Shown: positions 44,621 through 56,138, counted from the stretch's first letter. The stretch: DNA of 64,000 nucleotides from Pseudomonas cedrina subsp. cedrina (GCF_001983175.1 NZ_MNPW01000004.1:1-64000), one strand, 5' to 3'. Made by a program: numbers and translations. The notes: generated by a model not told the origin, from the sequence alone.

Positions 44621-45544
44621 TCAGCTCAGTGATACTCCTAGGTGCTTCATTCGATGGTAGAGCGTTCTTTTGGCGATACCCAGCTCTGTTGCAACACGGT
44701 CTACACAGTAGCTGTTTTGACGAAGAGACTCCTCAATCAGTGATTTTTCCATCTGAAGCAAGCGTGCCTTCAGGCTCAACTCCATTTCCTGGCGTGTTAT
44801 TACCGTCGCAGGGAGCGGCGGCAAGCCCAATACAAACCGTTTGGCCGTCGAGCGCAACTCGCGAACATTGCCCTGCCAAGGGTGGCACAGCAGTTGCTGC
44901 AGCAATTCTCCAGACGGCGACGGTGCAGTGCATTTGAACTGGTCGGCTTCCTCGCGGATCATTATCCGGAACAATGGAATGATAAGTTCGCTTCGGTTCC
45001 GCAGAGCCGGAAGCTGGATGTTGACGACATTCAGGCGAAAGTACAGGTCGCGCCTGAAGGTGCCTTGCTCGACCATTTCGTGCAACGAGTGCTGGGCTGA
45101 TGCTATGACGCGCATGTCCACTGGGATAAAGCGCGTCGAGCCCAGGCGCTCCACGCCGCGCGACTCCAGCACACGCAGCAATTTGGCTTGCAGGCTCAGT
45201 GGCATGCTGTCGATCTCGTCCAGATACAGCGTGCCCAAGTGCGCAGCTTCTACAAAGCCGGCGCGTGATTGCATCGCTCCGGTATAGGCGCCGCTGTTGA
45301 CCCCGAACAACTGGCTTTCCGCGAGGCTTTCCGGGATAGCCGCACAGTTTACGGCGACGAAATTACCCCGTCGGCCGGAGAGGTGATGAATGCGCTGCGC
45401 CAAGGTATCCTTGCCAGTGCCGGTTTCCCCTAGCAACAAGATGTCTATGTTGAGCGTAGCAGTGCTGGCCAACATGCTTTCAATATCAGGATCGTCAATC
45501 AGGGAGATCTCCGTCTCATTTTCCATGTGGTCGAACGCCGACAT
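44621..45544 (-). CDS. rspR: Sigma-54 activator RspR (HrpR/HrpS family)
   Basis: A 307-residue enhancer-binding protein made of an AAA+ domain and a Fis-type DNA-binding domain, without an N-terminal receiver. Walker A is GETGTGKD (about residues 39-46), the sigma-54 contact loop is GAYTGA (a GAFTGA variant, about 85-90), Walker B is GTLYLDEID, and the HTH is VATELGIAKRTLYHRMKHLG at the end. P. syringae uses the HrpR-HrpS pair; only one gene is present here, so it must work as a homo-oligomer. Its target is the rspL sigma-54 promoter. Confidence 0.92.
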   Translation of the reverse strand: MSAFDHMENETEISLIDDPDIESMLASTATLNIDILLLGETGTGKDTLAQRIHHLSGRRGNFVAVNCAAIPESLAESQLFGVNSGAYTGAMQSRAGFVEAAHLGTLYLDEIDSMPLSLQAKLLRVLESRGVERLGSTRFIPVDMRVIASAQHSLHEMVEQGTFRRDLYFRLNVVNIQLPALRNRSELIIPLFRIMIREEADQFKCTAPSPSGELLQQLLCHPWQGNVRELRSTAKRFVLGLPPLPATVITRQEMELSLKARLLQMEKSLIEESLRQNSYCVDRVATELGIAKRTLYHRMKHLGVSLS

Positions 45545-45779
45545 CGAATGATTACTCCATAATCACTATTAAGGTGCTGTTTGCAAGCTAACTCCAGTAG
45601 ATCGAATTTTATAAGGGTTGTCACTTACTCGCGTTGTCGTTATTTGTCCAGTCTGCGTAGGATAAGTTAGATTGTTAGTTGGTGTTTTCGGCGGATGAAT
45701 AAGTGAGTAAGAAAGATCTGAAGTTGCTCGAGCTTTAGCTGAGGTTTTAACTTTAAAATTGGTAAACATTCGCCCACAA

Positions 45780-45806
45780 AAAAGCCGATGCATTGCATCG
45801 GCTTTT
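45780..45806. terminator. Terminator at the edge of the type III locus
   Basis: Perfect stem AAAAGCCGATGCA/TGCATCGGCTTTT, flanked by A- and T-runs. It ends ychF on the minus strand, and sits in the AT-rich 289-base gap before rspR. I see no gene in that gap; the rspR promoter must be there but I cannot pick it out confidently. Confidence 0.85.
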
Positions 45807-45833
45807 ATTTGCGGTGTAAACCGCAGGTAATAC

Positions 45834-46934
45834 TTACACGTTAAAACGGAAATGCATCACATCGCCATCTTTAACGATATATTCCTTACCTTCCAAACGC
45901 CACTTACCCGCTTCCTTCGCCCCTGCTTCCCCCTTGTACTGAATGAAGTCGTTGTACGCGATCACTTCGGCACGGATGAAGCCTTTCTCGAAGTCGGTAT
46001 GGATCACACCAGCCGCCTGCGGCGCGGTGGCGCCGACCTTCACAGTCCAAGCACGCACTTCTTCTACACCCGCAGTGAAGTAAGTCTGCAGGTGCAGCAT
46101 TTCGTAACCGGCGCGGATCACACGGTTCAGGCCAGGCTCTTCCAGGCCCAGGGCCTCAAGGAACATGTCTTTTTCTTCGCCGTCATCCAGCTCGGCGATT
46201 TCCGCTTCGATCTTGTTGCACACCGGTACAACGATCGCGCCTTCTTCGTCGGCGATGGCCTTGACCACATCCAGCAGTGGATTGTTTTCGAAGCCGTCTT
46301 CAGCAACGTTGGCAATGTACATAACAGGCTTAGTGGTCAGCAGGTGGAAGCCTTTGATCACGGCTTTCTCGTCGGTGCTCATGTTCTTCATCAGGCTGCG
46401 CGCGGGCTTGCCTTCGGTGAAGTGAGCGATCAACTGCTCCAGCAGGCCTTTCTGGACCACTGCATCCTTGTCGCCGCCCTTGGCGTTACGCGCGACTTTC
46501 TGCAGTTGCTTCTCGCAGCTGTCGAGGTCGGCAAAGATCAGTTCCAGGTCGATGATCTCGATGTCGCGCTTGGGGTCGACGCTGTTGGAGACGTGGATCA
46601 CGTTCTCGTCTTCAAAGCAGCGGACCACGTGGGCGATGGCATCGGTTTCACGGATGTTGGCGAGGAACTTGTTGCCCAGGCCTTCACCCTTCGAGGCACC
46701 GGCTACCAGGCCGGCGATGTCGACGAATTCCATGGTGGTCGGCAGGATGCGCTTGGGGTTGACGATGGCCGCCAGCGCCGCCAGGCGTGGGTCAGGCATG
46801 GCCACGATGCCGCTGTTGGGCTCGATGGTGCAGAAGGGGAAGTTCTCCGCTGCGATACCGGACTTGGTCAAGGCGTTGAACAGGGTGGATTTGCCGACGT
46901 TGGGCAGGCCGACGATGCCGCAATTGAATCCCAT
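45834..46934 (-). CDS. ychF: Redox-regulated ribosome-associated ATPase YchF
   Basis: A 366-residue Obg-family P-loop protein. The G1 motif is GLPNVGKST (about residues 8-16), G3 is DIAGLVAGA (about 69-77), and the NxxE motif replaces NKxD, which explains ATP preference. The C-terminal TGS domain ends MHFRFNV. YchF binds the ribosome and affects stress responses. It is followed upstream by pth, the usual partner. Confidence 0.97.
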   Translation of the reverse strand: MGFNCGIVGLPNVGKSTLFNALTKSGIAAENFPFCTIEPNSGIVAMPDPRLAALAAIVNPKRILPTTMEFVDIAGLVAGASKGEGLGNKFLANIRETDAIAHVVRCFEDENVIHVSNSVDPKRDIEIIDLELIFADLDSCEKQLQKVARNAKGGDKDAVVQKGLLEQLIAHFTEGKPARSLMKNMSTDEKAVIKGFHLLTTKPVMYIANVAEDGFENNPLLDVVKAIADEEGAIVVPVCNKIEAEIAELDDGEEKDMFLEALGLEEPGLNRVIRAGYEMLHLQTYFTAGVEEVRAWTVKVGATAPQAAGVIHTDFEKGFIRAEVIAYNDFIQYKGEAGAKEAGKWRLEGKEYIVKDGDVMHFRFNV

Positions 46935-46955
46935 GGTGTTTCCCCTCGGTAAGTG

Positions 46956-47540
46956 TCAGGCCTTCTGGCTGTGCAGGTTTTTCATCGCGCGGTTCCATTC
47001 ACCGGCGAAGATATCCGGCAGCACGCCGAGGGCAAAGTCGATGCTGGCATCGAGTTTTTCCTGTTCGGCGCGTGGCGCACGACCCAGGACGAAATTTGAA
47101 ACCATACTGGCAACGCCTGGGTGGCCAATGCCGAGCCGCAGACGGTAGAAATTATTCTGATTACCCAGCTGCGCGATGATGTCGCGCAGGCCGTTGTGCC
47201 CGCCGTGCCCGCCGCCCAGCTTGAGCTTGGCAACGCCGGGCGGCAGGTCCAGTTCGTCATGGGCCACCAGGATCTCTTCGGGTTTGATCCGGAAGAACCC
47301 CGCAAGCGCCGCGACCGCCTGGCCGCTGCGGTTCATGTAGGTGGTGGGTATCAGCAGACGAACATCCTGACCCTGGTGCGAGAAGCGCCCGGTCAGGCCG
47401 AAATATTTGCGATCGGCCGCAAGGTTCACACCTTGTGCGTGGGCGATGCGCTCAACAAAAAGGGCCCCCGCGTTATGCCGGGTCTGTTCGTATTCGGCGC
47501 CTGGATTTCCCAGGCCAACGATCAGTTTAATGGCAGTCAC
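46956..47540 (-). CDS. pth: Peptidyl-tRNA hydrolase
   Basis: A 194-residue enzyme that frees tRNA from stalled peptidyl-tRNA. The signature [19 protein letters not shown] (about residues 6-24) contains the catalytic His; HDELDLPPG and [12 protein letters not shown] (about 93-120) follow. The start is GTG at 47540 ([14 protein letters not shown]), matching the family length; the frame is open to 47609. Confidence 0.96.
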   Translation of the reverse strand: MTAIKLIVGLGNPGAEYEQTRHNAGALFVERIAHAQGVNLAADRKYFGLTGRFSHQGQDVRLLIPTTYMNRSGQAVAALAGFFRIKPEEILVAHDELDLPPGVAKLKLGGGHGGHNGLRDIIAQLGNQNNFYRLRLGIGHPGVASMVSNFVLGRAPRAEQEKLDASIDFALGVLPDIFAGEWNRAMKNLHSQKA

Positions 47541-47707
47541 GACAGGGGCCCTTCCTTTGGAGTTGTGGATAACATCGCCAGACCTGGGTGCGGCGAAAGT
47601 GGACGACATTACATCATTTACTCAAGAGTAAACGCCGCGTTATCGCCCGCTTTCTCGCTACGTTTCGGTCCGCGATGTTTCCTCATGCTCCTTCGTTGCA
47701 GAGCGTA

Positions 47708-48310
47708 TTACTCTGCAGCGGGTTCGCCAGCTTCATCTTCAGCTACAACACGTGGCGCGTGGACGTTGGCAACAGCCTTGTCGTCGTTGTGAGCCAGTGC
47801 AACGAACTCAACGCCTTTAGGGGCCTTGAGGTCGGACAGGTGAATGATGGTGCCGACTTCAGCGTTCGACAAGTCGACTTCGATGAACTCAGGCAGGTCT
47901 TTCGGCAGGCAGGTCACTTCCAGCTCGGTGGTGGTGTGGGAAACAACGCCACCTTTCTTGACCGGAGCTTCTTCGCCCACAAAGTGCACAGGCACGATGG
48001 CGGTCAGTTTCTGGCCGGCAACAACGCGAACGAAGTCAGCGTGCATGATGAACTGCTTGGACGGGTGACGCTGCATCGCTTTAACGATGACGTTCTGCTT
48101 GGTGCCATCGACGTTCAGCTCGATCACGTGGCTGTAGGCAGCTTCGTTTTCGAACAGCTTGGCGATTTCCTTGGACAGGATGGTCACGGATTCAGCAGGC
48201 TTGTTACCACCGTATACAACGGCTGGGATGTTGGCGGCGTGACGCAGGCGGCGGCTCGCACCTTTCCCCAGGTCAGTACGCGCTTGGGCGTTCAGAGTAA
48301 AATCATTCAT
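47708..48310 (-). CDS. rplY: 50S ribosomal protein L25 (Ctc type)
   Basis: A 200-residue long-form L25: an N-terminal 5S rRNA-binding domain ([20 protein letters not shown], about residues 16-35) and a C-terminal CTC-like beta domain with an acidic tail. It precedes pth by 167 bases. Confidence 0.96.
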   Translation of the reverse strand: MNDFTLNAQARTDLGKGASRRLRHAANIPAVVYGGNKPAESVTILSKEIAKLFENEAAYSHVIELNVDGTKQNVIVKAMQRHPSKQFIMHADFVRVVAGQKLTAIVPVHFVGEEAPVKKGGVVSHTTTELEVTCLPKDLPEFIEVDLSNAEVGTIIHLSDLKAPKGVEFVALAHNDDKAVANVHAPRVVAEDEAGEPAAE

Positions 48311-48374
48311 GTTGTATCTCCAAAATAGCCATCATCGAGCGGCGTTTGCGACCAGCGCCGGACTCGACATGGGC

Positions 48375-48417
48375 AAAAAAGCCCCGCCCCAACAGAATGT
48401 CGGGGCGGGGCGCTTTT
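48375..48417 (-). terminator. Terminator between prs and rplY
   Basis: Perfect 10-bp stem GCCCCGCCCC/GGGGCGGGGC with an AACAGAATGTC-type loop, followed on the minus strand by six Ts. It ends prs transcription. Confidence 0.88.
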
Positions 48418-48446
48418 CGTCAGAGGATGTACCGAAGGTTTGACCC

Positions 48447-49388
48447 TTAACGGAACATCGCGCTGATCGATTCTTCATTGCTGATGCGGCGAACCGCCTC
48501 GGCAACAACCGGTGCGATATCCAATTGACGGATACGCGAACAGGCTTGTGCAGCAGCGGACAACGGGATGGTGTTGGTCACCACCAGTTCGTCCAGCATG
48601 GAATTTTCGATGTTCTCGATCGCTCGGCCGGACAGCACAGGGTGTGTGCAGTAGGCAAAGACTTTAGCGGCACCGTGCTCTTTCAAGGCTTTGGCCGCGT
48701 GGCACAGGGTGCCGGCGGTGTCGACCATGTCATCAACCAGAATACAGGTACGCCCTTCGACATCACCGATGATATGCATCACTTCAGAGTGATTGGCTTT
48801 CTCGCGGCGTTTGTCGATGATCCCGAGGTCCACGCCCAGGGATTTGGCAACAGCCCGTGCACGCACGACGCCACCAATGTCCGGGGACACGATCATCAGG
48901 TTTTCAAAGCGCTGGTCTTCGATGTCATCCACCAGGACGGGGGAGCCGTAGATGTTATCTACCGGGATATCGAAGAACCCCTGGATTTGGTCAGCGTGCA
49001 GGTCAACCGTGAGAACACGATCGATGCCTACCACGGTGAGCATGTCAGCCACGACTTTCGCGCTGATAGCCACACGTGCGGAACGCGGACGGCGATCCTG
49101 ACGGGCATAACCAAAGTAAGGGATTACAGCTGTGATTCGAGTCGCTGAGGAGCGGCGGAAGGCATCAGCCATCACGACGAGTTCCATCAGGTTATCGTTG
49201 GTCGGAGCGCAGGTCGGCTGAATAATGAAGACGTCTTTACCGCGAACGTTTTCATTGATCTCGGCGGTAATTTCGCCGTCGGAGAACTTACCGACAGAGA
49301 TGTCACCGAGAGGGATATGCAGCTGACGTACGACACGTCGAGCCAGATCGGGGTTGGCGTTCCCCGTAAAGACCATCATCTTGGACAC
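48447..49388 (-). CDS. prs: Ribose-phosphate pyrophosphokinase
   Basis: A 313-residue PRPP synthase that feeds purine, pyrimidine, His, Trp and NAD synthesis. The catalytic flexible-loop region [18 protein letters not shown] (about residues 94-111) and the PRPP motif [14 protein letters not shown] (about 215-228) are intact, as is [17 protein letters not shown]. Confidence 0.97.
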   Translation of the reverse strand: MSKMMVFTGNANPDLARRVVRQLHIPLGDISVGKFSDGEITAEINENVRGKDVFIIQPTCAPTNDNLMELVVMADAFRRSSATRITAVIPYFGYARQDRRPRSARVAISAKVVADMLTVVGIDRVLTVDLHADQIQGFFDIPVDNIYGSPVLVDDIEDQRFENLMIVSPDIGGVVRARAVAKSLGVDLGIIDKRREKANHSEVMHIIGDVEGRTCILVDDMVDTAGTLCHAAKALKEHGAAKVFAYCTHPVLSGRAIENIENSMLDELVVTNTIPLSAAAQACSRIRQLDIAPVVAEAVRRISNEESISAMFR

Positions 49389-49433
49389 GCGCAGTACCTA
49401 GAGGCTGAGGGTAACCTGGATGAGTATGGAAAA

Positions 49434-49508
49434 TGGCAGGGGCGGCTGGATTCGAACCAACGCATGGCAGGATCAAAACCTGCTGCCTTACCGCTTGGCG
49501 ACGCCCCT
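49434..49508 (-). tRNA. tRNA-Gln (anticodon TTG)
   Basis: A 75-base cloverleaf with encoded CCA: acceptor AGGGGCG/CGCCCCT, anticodon arm GCAGGTTTTGATCCTGC with TTG, T arm GTTCGAATC. It lies between ispE and prs, the conserved pseudomonad order. Confidence 0.95.
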
Positions 49509-49544
49509 GTATCTGTTGCAACGAGTGCCTGGCACTCGATTCCT

Positions 49545-50396
49545 TTAGAGCAGATTTTGCAGCTTGCGATGCAACATCGAAACGTTGCTTCCCTTTGCTA
49601 CAAACCCTGTAAGGGTCTCTGTAAGAAGGGCCGAGACTTTATCAGCTTCAGCTTTGCTTGGGAAGCCCCCAAACACACAACTTCCAGTTCCGGTTAATTT
49701 TGCTTCGGTAAATTTACCTAACAAATTCAATGCGTTACGTACTTCTGGATAACGCCTTGCTACAACCGGTAAGCAGTCATTTCGACTGTTTCCCTTGGGA
49801 ACGGGGCGCACTTTAATGGGAGGAGTGTTACGTGTCAACAGCGGATCTGAAAAAATTTCTGCTGTACTTACAGATACTTGCGGAACAAGCACGACGTACC
49901 ACGGCTCTTCGGGGTATTCAGGGGTCAGTTTTTCGCCCACGCCCTCGGCAAAAGCCGCGTGCCCACGCACGAAAACCGGGACGTCGGCGCCCAGCGTCAG
50001 GCCCAGCGCGGCAAGGCGATCATGGTCCCAACCCAGCTGCCACAGGTGGTTCAGGCCGAGCAATGTGGTCGCGGCGTTCGAGCTGCCGCCACCGATGCCG
50101 CCGCCCATGGGCAGGATCTTATCGATCCAGATATCAATGCCCAGCTTGCAGCCGGACTGTTCCTGAAGTTTTTTCGCAGCCTTCACAATCAGGTTACTGT
50201 CGTGAGGGACGCCTTCGAATTCGGTATGCAGCTTGATCACGCCGTCGTCGCGCACGGCGAAGGTCAGTTCATCGCCGTAGTCGAGAAACTGAAACAGCGT
50301 CTGCAATTCGTGGTAGCCGTCGTCGCGGCGACCGAGAATGTGCAGCATCAGATTCAGCTTGGCCGGGGAGGGCAGGGTCAGTGTTTGTCCGGACAC
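49545..50396 (-). CDS. ispE: 4-diphosphocytidyl-2-C-methyl-D-erythritol kinase
   Basis: A 283-residue GHMP kinase in the MEP isoprenoid pathway. The N-terminal [20 protein letters not shown] (about residues 11-30) and the ATP motif [17 protein letters not shown] (about 91-107) are clear. It starts one base after the lolB stop, so the two are cotranscribed. Confidence 0.97.
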   Translation of the reverse strand: MSGQTLTLPSPAKLNLMLHILGRRDDGYHELQTLFQFLDYGDELTFAVRDDGVIKLHTEFEGVPHDSNLIVKAAKKLQEQSGCKLGIDIWIDKILPMGGGIGGGSSNAATTLLGLNHLWQLGWDHDRLAALGLTLGADVPVFVRGHAAFAEGVGEKLTPEYPEEPWYVVLVPQVSVSTAEIFSDPLLTRNTPPIKVRPVPKGNSRNDCLPVVARRYPEVRNALNLLGKFTEAKLTGTGSCVFGGFPSKAEADKVSALLTETLTGFVAKGSNVSMLHRKLQNLL

Positions 50397-50397
50397 G

Positions 50398-51015
50398 TCA
50401 TTGCCCCAGCTTGCGCGGCTGCCAGTCCTTGATCACCAGCGTGACGTCCAGGTCGGTGCCATGCAGCTTGATGCGCTCGGGCAGCCAGTAACCGCCTTGC
50501 TCCACGTAGCTCAAGTATTCAACCTGCCAGCCATCCTGTTCCAGGCCGGCCAGGCGGCTGTCGCCGTTGAGGGTCAGACGGCTCTTGCTGTCAGGCGCGG
50601 GCAGGCCGCGTACCCACCAGACCAGGTGCGACACCGGCAGCTTCCAGCCTATCTGTTCTTCCAGCAGCGCCTCGGGCGAGGTCGCTTCGTAGCGGCCCTG
50701 GTTGGCCACCTCGAGGCTGACTTGCCCCGGACGGCCGGTCAGGCGCGCGGCGCCACGGCCCAGCGGGCCCGACAGGCGAATGTCGTAGTAGTCCTGGCGT
50801 TGCAGCCAGAACAAGGTGCCGCTGCCGGAGTCCTTCGGTGCGCGCACCCCCACTTTGCCTTCGATCTGCCAGCCATCGATACTGCTGAGCTGGTCCTTGT
50901 GCTGCTTCCATTGCGCCGGGTTGCCCTGGCCCTCAACGGATTCGCGGGCGCCAAAACCCGCGCAACCGGCGAGCAGGGCGATGAAGCTGAACATGACAAC
51001 GTGGCGCAAGAACAT
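50398..51015 (-). CDS. lolB: Outer-membrane lipoprotein receptor LolB
   Basis: A 205-residue lipoprotein with signal and lipobox LLAGCAGFG (Cys at about residue 18). It accepts lipoproteins from LolA and inserts them in the outer membrane. It sits in the conserved order TPR protein, lolB, ispE, with only 4 bases between it and the TPR gene. Confidence 0.93.
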   Translation of the reverse strand: MFLRHVVMFSFIALLAGCAGFGARESVEGQGNPAQWKQHKDQLSSIDGWQIEGKVGVRAPKDSGSGTLFWLQRQDYYDIRLSGPLGRGAARLTGRPGQVSLEVANQGRYEATSPEALLEEQIGWKLPVSHLVWWVRGLPAPDSKSRLTLNGDSRLAGLEQDGWQVEYLSYVEQGGYWLPERIKLHGTDLDVTLVIKDWQPRKLGQ

Positions 51016-51019
51016 AAGC

Positions 51020-52744
51020 TTAAAGGGTCTCGGATCCGGTCAGGCGCTTGATGGTGCTGCGCAGGATGGGGCTTTCGGGCTGTTCCTTGAGGAATTTTGC
51101 CCAGATTTGACGCGCTTCGCGCTGCTTGCCATTGGCCCACAGCACTTCGCCCAGGTGCGCGGCGACTTCGTGGTCGGGGAAGCGCTCCAGCGCCTGGCGC
51201 AGCAAGCGTTCGGCTTCGTCCAGGTTGCCCAGGCGGTAGTTCACCCAGCCCAGGCTGTCGAGCACGGCGGGGTCTTCCGGGTTGAGCTTGTGGGCTTGCT
51301 CGATAAGTGCCTTGGCTTCGGCGTAGCGCGTGGTGCGGTCGGACAGGGTGTAACCCAAGGCGTTGAGGGCCATGGCGTTGTCCGGGTCGCGCTTGATGAT
51401 CAGGCGCAGGTCTTTTTCCATCTGCGCCAGGTCATTGCGTTTCTCCGCCTGCATGGCGCGGGTGTAGAGCAGGTTCAAATCGTCGGGGAATTGCAGCAAG
51501 GCTTGTTGCAGCACTTTCCAGGCGCGCTCGCCCTGATTGTTGGCCGATAACGTCTCGGCCTGGATCAGGTACAGCTGGATCGCGTAGTCCGGTTCGGCAT
51601 CGCGGGCCGCGGCCAGGCGTTTTTCCGCCTCGTCGGTGCGCCCGTTGCCCATCAGGATATCGGCCTGGCGCAATTGAGCCGGCAGGTAATCGTTGCCGGG
51701 GCCGACCTGGGCGTACTCAAGCAGGGCGGCCTGCGGGTCGTTGCGCTCCTCGGCGATACGGCCAAGGTTCAAGTGCGCCGAGTCCACATGGCTTTCACGC
51801 TGGATCAGCTCTTCAAGATAACCCTTGGCCTCATCCCAGGCCTTCGCTTCCAGGCACACTAGTGCCAGGGAATAGCGCAGTTCGTCATCGTCCGGGTATT
51901 GCTGGACCAGGCTGGCGAACTGCACCTTGGCGTCCTCCATGCGGTCCTGCTCAACCAGCATGCGCGCGTAGGTCAGGCGCAGGCGTTTGTCATCCGGGTA
52001 CTTCTTGATGCTTTTTTCCAGCAGCGGAATCGCTTCCTTGCCGCGACTGAGGTTCTGCAACAAACGTGCGCGCAGCAGGATCGGGGCGATTTCGCCTTCT
52101 TCCGGCGGGTTCTGTTCCAGCAGCTTGAGCGCCGCGTCGGCTTCGTCGTCCTGCTGCAGCAGCAAGGCCTTGCCGAAAATCAGCTGGCTGTTCTTCGGGT
52201 GCTTTTGCAGCAGGCGGTCGAAACTCTTCATCAGGCCGTTGCGCGTGTCCTGGTCGGTGTCGGCGGCCGACAGCGCGAGGAAATCGAAATGCGTGTCGCC
52301 CTTGCCCTGCAGGACTTTCTCCATATACACCATGGAGTCGTCATAGCGCCCGGCGCGCGCCAATTGAATGGCCGCCGCCCGCTGTGCTTCCAGATCATCC
52401 GGTGCGTTTTTCGCCCAGATCAGCGACGTGTCCAGCGCTGCCTGGTCGGCGCCCAGGTACTCGGCGATGCGAAACGCGCGCTCGGAAATCCCCGGGTCCT
52501 GGGTATTGATGGCCTGGGTCACGTAGTTATCCAGCGCAATATCAAAGCGATTGCGCTGGCCGGCCAGCTCCGCGCTCAGCAGGCTGAACACCGTTTCTTC
52601 ACTGAACGAGGAATAAACCTTGGGCTTTTCAGGGGCGGGGGTGCTGTCTTCCACCGGCGGCGTACCGTCCGGCGACACGGGTGCCATGGCCTGGCAGCCG
52701 CTGAGGAAGACAAAAGCAAGGAGCAACGCGGAAGATCTATTCAT
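51020..52744 (-). CDS. TPR-repeat lipoprotein
   Basis: A 574-residue lipoprotein (lipobox LSGCQ, Cys at about residue 17) followed by a Pro-rich stretch and more than ten TPR units, for example [21 protein letters not shown] and [23 protein letters not shown] domains scaffold protein complexes; here probably at the periplasmic face of the outer membrane. The function of this conserved PA4667-like protein is not established. It is cotranscribed with lolB and divergent from hemA. Confidence 0.88.
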   Translation of the reverse strand: MNRSSALLLAFVFLSGCQAMAPVSPDGTPPVEDSTPAPEKPKVYSSFSEETVFSLLSAELAGQRNRFDIALDNYVTQAINTQDPGISERAFRIAEYLGADQAALDTSLIWAKNAPDDLEAQRAAAIQLARAGRYDDSMVYMEKVLQGKGDTHFDFLALSAADTDQDTRNGLMKSFDRLLQKHPKNSQLIFGKALLLQQDDEADAALKLLEQNPPEEGEIAPILLRARLLQNLSRGKEAIPLLEKSIKKYPDDKRLRLTYARMLVEQDRMEDAKVQFASLVQQYPDDDELRYSLALVCLEAKAWDEAKGYLEELIQRESHVDSAHLNLGRIAEERNDPQAALLEYAQVGPGNDYLPAQLRQADILMGNGRTDEAEKRLAAARDAEPDYAIQLYLIQAETLSANNQGERAWKVLQQALLQFPDDLNLLYTRAMQAEKRNDLAQMEKDLRLIIKRDPDNAMALNALGYTLSDRTTRYAEAKALIEQAHKLNPEDPAVLDSLGWVNYRLGNLDEAERLLRQALERFPDHEVAAHLGEVLWANGKQREARQIWAKFLKEQPESPILRSTIKRLTGSETL

Positions 52745-52926
52745 ATAGGAAGAGGACGACTAACCTGCGGTCGGATCATCATGACACAAGCCTTCGGCCA
52801 AACATAACCGAGTCTCAATGGATGCCTTTATAGGCACAACGTATAGGGACAATAGACGACGGTGGTTGTTCTGAATCTTTCGAAGTAGGACAATTGTCGG
52901 CTTCCCGACATCATCAGCGATATTGA

Positions 52927-54216
52927 ATGGCCTTCCTCGCACTGGGTATCAACCACAAGACTGCCTCCGTAGACGTGCGCGAGCGCGTGGCGTTTACGCC
53001 CGAGCAGTTGGTTGAGGCCCTGCAACAGCTCTGCCGGCTCACCGACAGTCGCGAAGCTGCGATCCTTTCGACCTGCAATCGCAGCGAGCTTTATATAGAA
53101 CAGGAGCATCTCTCGGCGGATGTCGTCCTGCGCTGGCTGGCCGATTATCACCATCTGGACCTCGACGACCTGCGCGCGAGCGCTTATGTGCACGAAGAGG
53201 ATGCGGCCGTTCGTCACATGATGCGTGTGGCGGCCGGTCTCGATTCGCTGGTGTTGGGCGAGCCGCAGATCCTGGGCCAGATGAAATCCGCCTACGCCGT
53301 GGCGCGTGAGGCCGGTACCGTCGGTCCGCTGCTGGGGCGCCTGTTCCAGGCCACGTTCAACTCGGCCAAGCAGGTGCGCACCGACACCGCCATTGGCGAA
53401 AACCCGGTGTCCGTGGCCTTTGCCGCGGTCAGCCTGGCCAAACAGATTTTCAGCGACTTGCAACGCAGCCAGGCCCTGTTGATCGGCGCCGGTGAGACCA
53501 TCACCCTGGTCGCCCGTCATCTGCATGAGCTGGGCGTAAAGCGTATCGTGGTAGCTAACCGCACCCTGGAGCGCGCCAGCATTCTCGCCGAGCAGTTCGG
53601 TGCCCATGCCGTGCTGTTGGCGGATATCCCGGCCGAGCTGGTGCGCAGCGACATCGTCATCAGCTCTACCGCCAGCCAGTTGCCGATTTTGGGCAAAGGC
53701 GCGGTCGAAAGCGCGTTGAAGCTGCGCAAGCACAAGCCTATCTTTATGGTGGATATCGCCGTTCCTCGGGATATCGAACCCGAAGTCGGCGAGTTGGACG
53801 ACGTTTACCTGTACAGCGTCGACGACCTGCATGAAGTGGTCGCCGAAAACCTCAAGAGCCGCCAGGGTGCTGCCCAGGCGGCCGAGGAAATGGTCAGCAC
53901 CGGCGCCGAAGACTTCATGGTGCGTCTTCGCGAATTGGCGGCGGTGGACGTGCTCAAGGCGTATCGTCAGCAAGGCGAACGCCTGCGCGACGAGGAGCTG
54001 GTCAAGGCCCAGCGCTTGCTGGCCAACGGCAGCAGCGCTGAAGACGTGCTGATGCAATTGGCCCGCGGCCTCACCAACAAGTTGCTCCACGCGCCCAGCG
54101 TACAGCTTAAAAAATTGACTGCCGAAGGCCGCCTCGATGCGCTGGCCATGGCCCAGGAACTCTTTGCCCTCGGTGAGGGCGCGCCAGATAGCTCTTCGGA
54201 TAAAAAACCGCAATGA
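52927..54216 (+). CDS. hemA: Glutamyl-tRNA reductase
   Basis: A 429-residue enzyme, first step of tetrapyrrole synthesis from Glu-tRNA. The catalytic Cys is in [10 protein letters not shown] (about residues 47-56), and the NADPH domain starts near [17 protein letters not shown] (about 179-195). It is first in the operon hemA-prfA-prmC-moeB-murI; its end overlaps prfA by 4 bases. Confidence 0.97.
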   Translation: MAFLALGINHKTASVDVRERVAFTPEQLVEALQQLCRLTDSREAAILSTCNRSELYIEQEHLSADVVLRWLADYHHLDLDDLRASAYVHEEDAAVRHMMRVAAGLDSLVLGEPQILGQMKSAYAVAREAGTVGPLLGRLFQATFNSAKQVRTDTAIGENPVSVAFAAVSLAKQIFSDLQRSQALLIGAGETITLVARHLHELGVKRIVVANRTLERASILAEQFGAHAVLLADIPAELVRSDIVISSTASQLPILGKGAVESALKLRKHKPIFMVDIAVPRDIEPEVGELDDVYLYSVDDLHEVVAENLKSRQGAAQAAEEMVSTGAEDFMVRLRELAAVDVLKAYRQQGERLRDEELVKAQRLLANGSSAEDVLMQLARGLTNKLLHAPSVQLKKLTAEGRLDALAMAQELFALGEGAPDSSSDKKPQ

Positions 54217-55295
54217 AAGCGTCACTGCTCAATAAACTGGACGTGCTCCAGGACCGCTTCGAAGAACTGACCGCCTTGCTCGGCGATGGCGAGGTCATCT
54301 CCGATCAAGCCAAATTTCGCGCCTATTCCAAGGAATACGCCGAAGTCGAACCTGTTGTGGCGACGTATAAAAACCTGCTGAAAGTGCAGGCCGACCTTGA
54401 AGGCGCCCAGGCGCTGCTCAAGGACAACGACCCGGACATGCGAGAAATGGCCGTGGAAGAAGTCCGCGAAGCCAAGGAAAAACTGGCCGAGCTGGAAGGC
54501 GACCTGCAACGCATGCTGCTGCCCAAGGACCCGAATGACGGGCGCAACGTGTTCCTCGAAATCCGTGCCGGTACCGGCGGCGACGAGGCGGCGATCTTCT
54601 CGGGCGATCTGTTCCGCATGTATTCGCGTTATGCCGAGCGTCGCGGCTGGCGGGTCGAGATACTGTCTGAAAACGAGGGCGAGCACGGCGGCTATAAAGA
54701 AGTTATCGCCCGGGTCGAAGGCGATAACGTCTACGGCAAGCTCAAGTTCGAGTCCGGCGCGCACCGCGTCCAGCGCGTGCCGGCCACAGAATCCCAAGGC
54801 CGTATCCATACCTCTGCGTGCACCGTCGCCGTTTTGCCCGAGCCGGACGAACAGGAAGCCATCGAGATCAACCCGGCCGACTTGCGCGTCGACACCTACC
54901 GCTCGTCGGGCGCGGGTGGCCAGCACGTCAACAAGACCGATTCGGCGATCCGCATCACTCACTTGCCTTCAGGCATTGTGGTGGAGTGCCAGGAAGAACG
55001 TTCCCAGCACAAAAACCGTGCACGGGCCATGTCCTGGCTGTCGGCCAAGCTCAACGACCAGCAGACCAGTGCCGCCGCCAATGCGATCGCCAGCGAGCGC
55101 AAGTTGCTGGTGGGCTCGGGCGACCGCTCCGAGCGCATCCGTACCTACAATTTTGCCCAGGGCCGGGTGACCGACCACCGGGTCAACCTCACCCTGTATT
55201 CCCTCGACGAGATCCTCGCCGGTGGCGTGGATGCGGTGATCGAGCCGTTGCTCGCCGAGTACCAGGCCGATCAGCTCGCGGCGATAGGCGAATAA
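54213..55295 (+). CDS. prfA: Peptide chain release factor 1
   Basis: A 360-residue class I release factor for UAA and UAG. It shows the GGQ loop in [18 protein letters not shown] (about residues 230-247) and the PxT stop-codon motif ([12 protein letters not shown], about 190-201). The downstream prmC methylates the GGQ glutamine. Confidence 0.97.
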   Translation: MKASLLNKLDVLQDRFEELTALLGDGEVISDQAKFRAYSKEYAEVEPVVATYKNLLKVQADLEGAQALLKDNDPDMREMAVEEVREAKEKLAELEGDLQRMLLPKDPNDGRNVFLEIRAGTGGDEAAIFSGDLFRMYSRYAERRGWRVEILSENEGEHGGYKEVIARVEGDNVYGKLKFESGAHRVQRVPATESQGRIHTSACTVAVLPEPDEQEAIEINPADLRVDTYRSSGAGGQHVNKTDSAIRITHLPSGIVVECQEERSQHKNRARAMSWLSAKLNDQQTSAAANAIASERKLLVGSGDRSERIRTYNFAQGRVTDHRVNLTLYSLDEILAGGVDAVIEPLLAEYQADQLAAIGE

Positions 55296-55307
55296 ACAGG
55301 TGAATAA

Positions 55308-56138
55308 ATGACCATCATCGCCAGCCTGCTGCGCGCCGCCGACCTGCCCGATTCGCCGACCGCACGCCTGGACGCCGAATTGTTGCTGGCGGCTGCCTTG
55401 GGCAAATCGCGTAGCTACCTGCACACCTGGCCGGAGAAAATCGTCAGCAGCGAAGACGCGCTGACCTTTGCCGGCTACCTGCAGCGCCGTCGTGGTGGTG
55501 AACCGGTGGCTTATATCCTGGGGCAGCAGGGGTTCTGGAAGCTGGACCTGGAGGTCGCGCCCCATACGCTGATCCCGCGTCCGGATACCGAATTGCTGGT
55601 GGAAGCCGCCCTGCAATTATTGCCGGCCACGCCCGCCAAGGTCCTCGACCTGGGCACCGGCAGCGGCGCCATTGCCTTGGCCCTGGCCAGTGAGCGTCCG
55701 GCCTGGCGGGTGACCGCCGTCGACCGCGTGCTGGAAGCCGTGGCCCTGGCCGAACGCAATCGCCAACGCCTGCACCTCAATAACGCCAGCGTACTGAACA
55801 GCCATTGGTTCAGCGCCCTGCAAGGCCAGGTCTATGACCTGATCATCAGCAACCCGCCTTACATCGCCGACAACGACCCGCACCTGGCGGCGGGCGATGT
55901 GCGCTTTGAACCGGCCAGCGCACTGGTGGCCGGCCGTGACGGCCTGGATGACCTGCGCCACATCATCAAACAAGCGCCGGCCCATCTGAATGCGGGCGGC
56001 CGGTTGTTGCTGGAACACGGTTACGACCAGGCTTCGGCGGTGCGCGACCTTCTGTTGAGCGAGGGTTTCGAGGACGTACACAGCCGTATCGACCTCGGCG
56101 GCCACGAGCGTATCAGCCTGGGGCGCCGGCCGTGCTGA
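55308..56138 (+). CDS. prmC: Release factor glutamine methyltransferase
   Basis: A 276-residue SAM-dependent N5-glutamine methyltransferase. The SAM motif is VLDLGTGSGAIALALA (about residues 112-127) and the catalytic motif ISNPPYI (about 180-186). It modifies the GGQ of release factors 1 and 2. Its end overlaps the MoeB-like gene by 7 bases. Confidence 0.96.
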   Translation: MTIIASLLRAADLPDSPTARLDAELLLAAALGKSRSYLHTWPEKIVSSEDALTFAGYLQRRRGGEPVAYILGQQGFWKLDLEVAPHTLIPRPDTELLVEAALQLLPATPAKVLDLGTGSGAIALALASERPAWRVTAVDRVLEAVALAERNRQRLHLNNASVLNSHWFSALQGQVYDLIISNPPYIADNDPHLAAGDVRFEPASALVAGRDGLDDLRHIIKQAPAHLNAGGRLLLEHGYDQASAVRDLLLSEGFEDVHSRIDLGGHERISLGRRPC

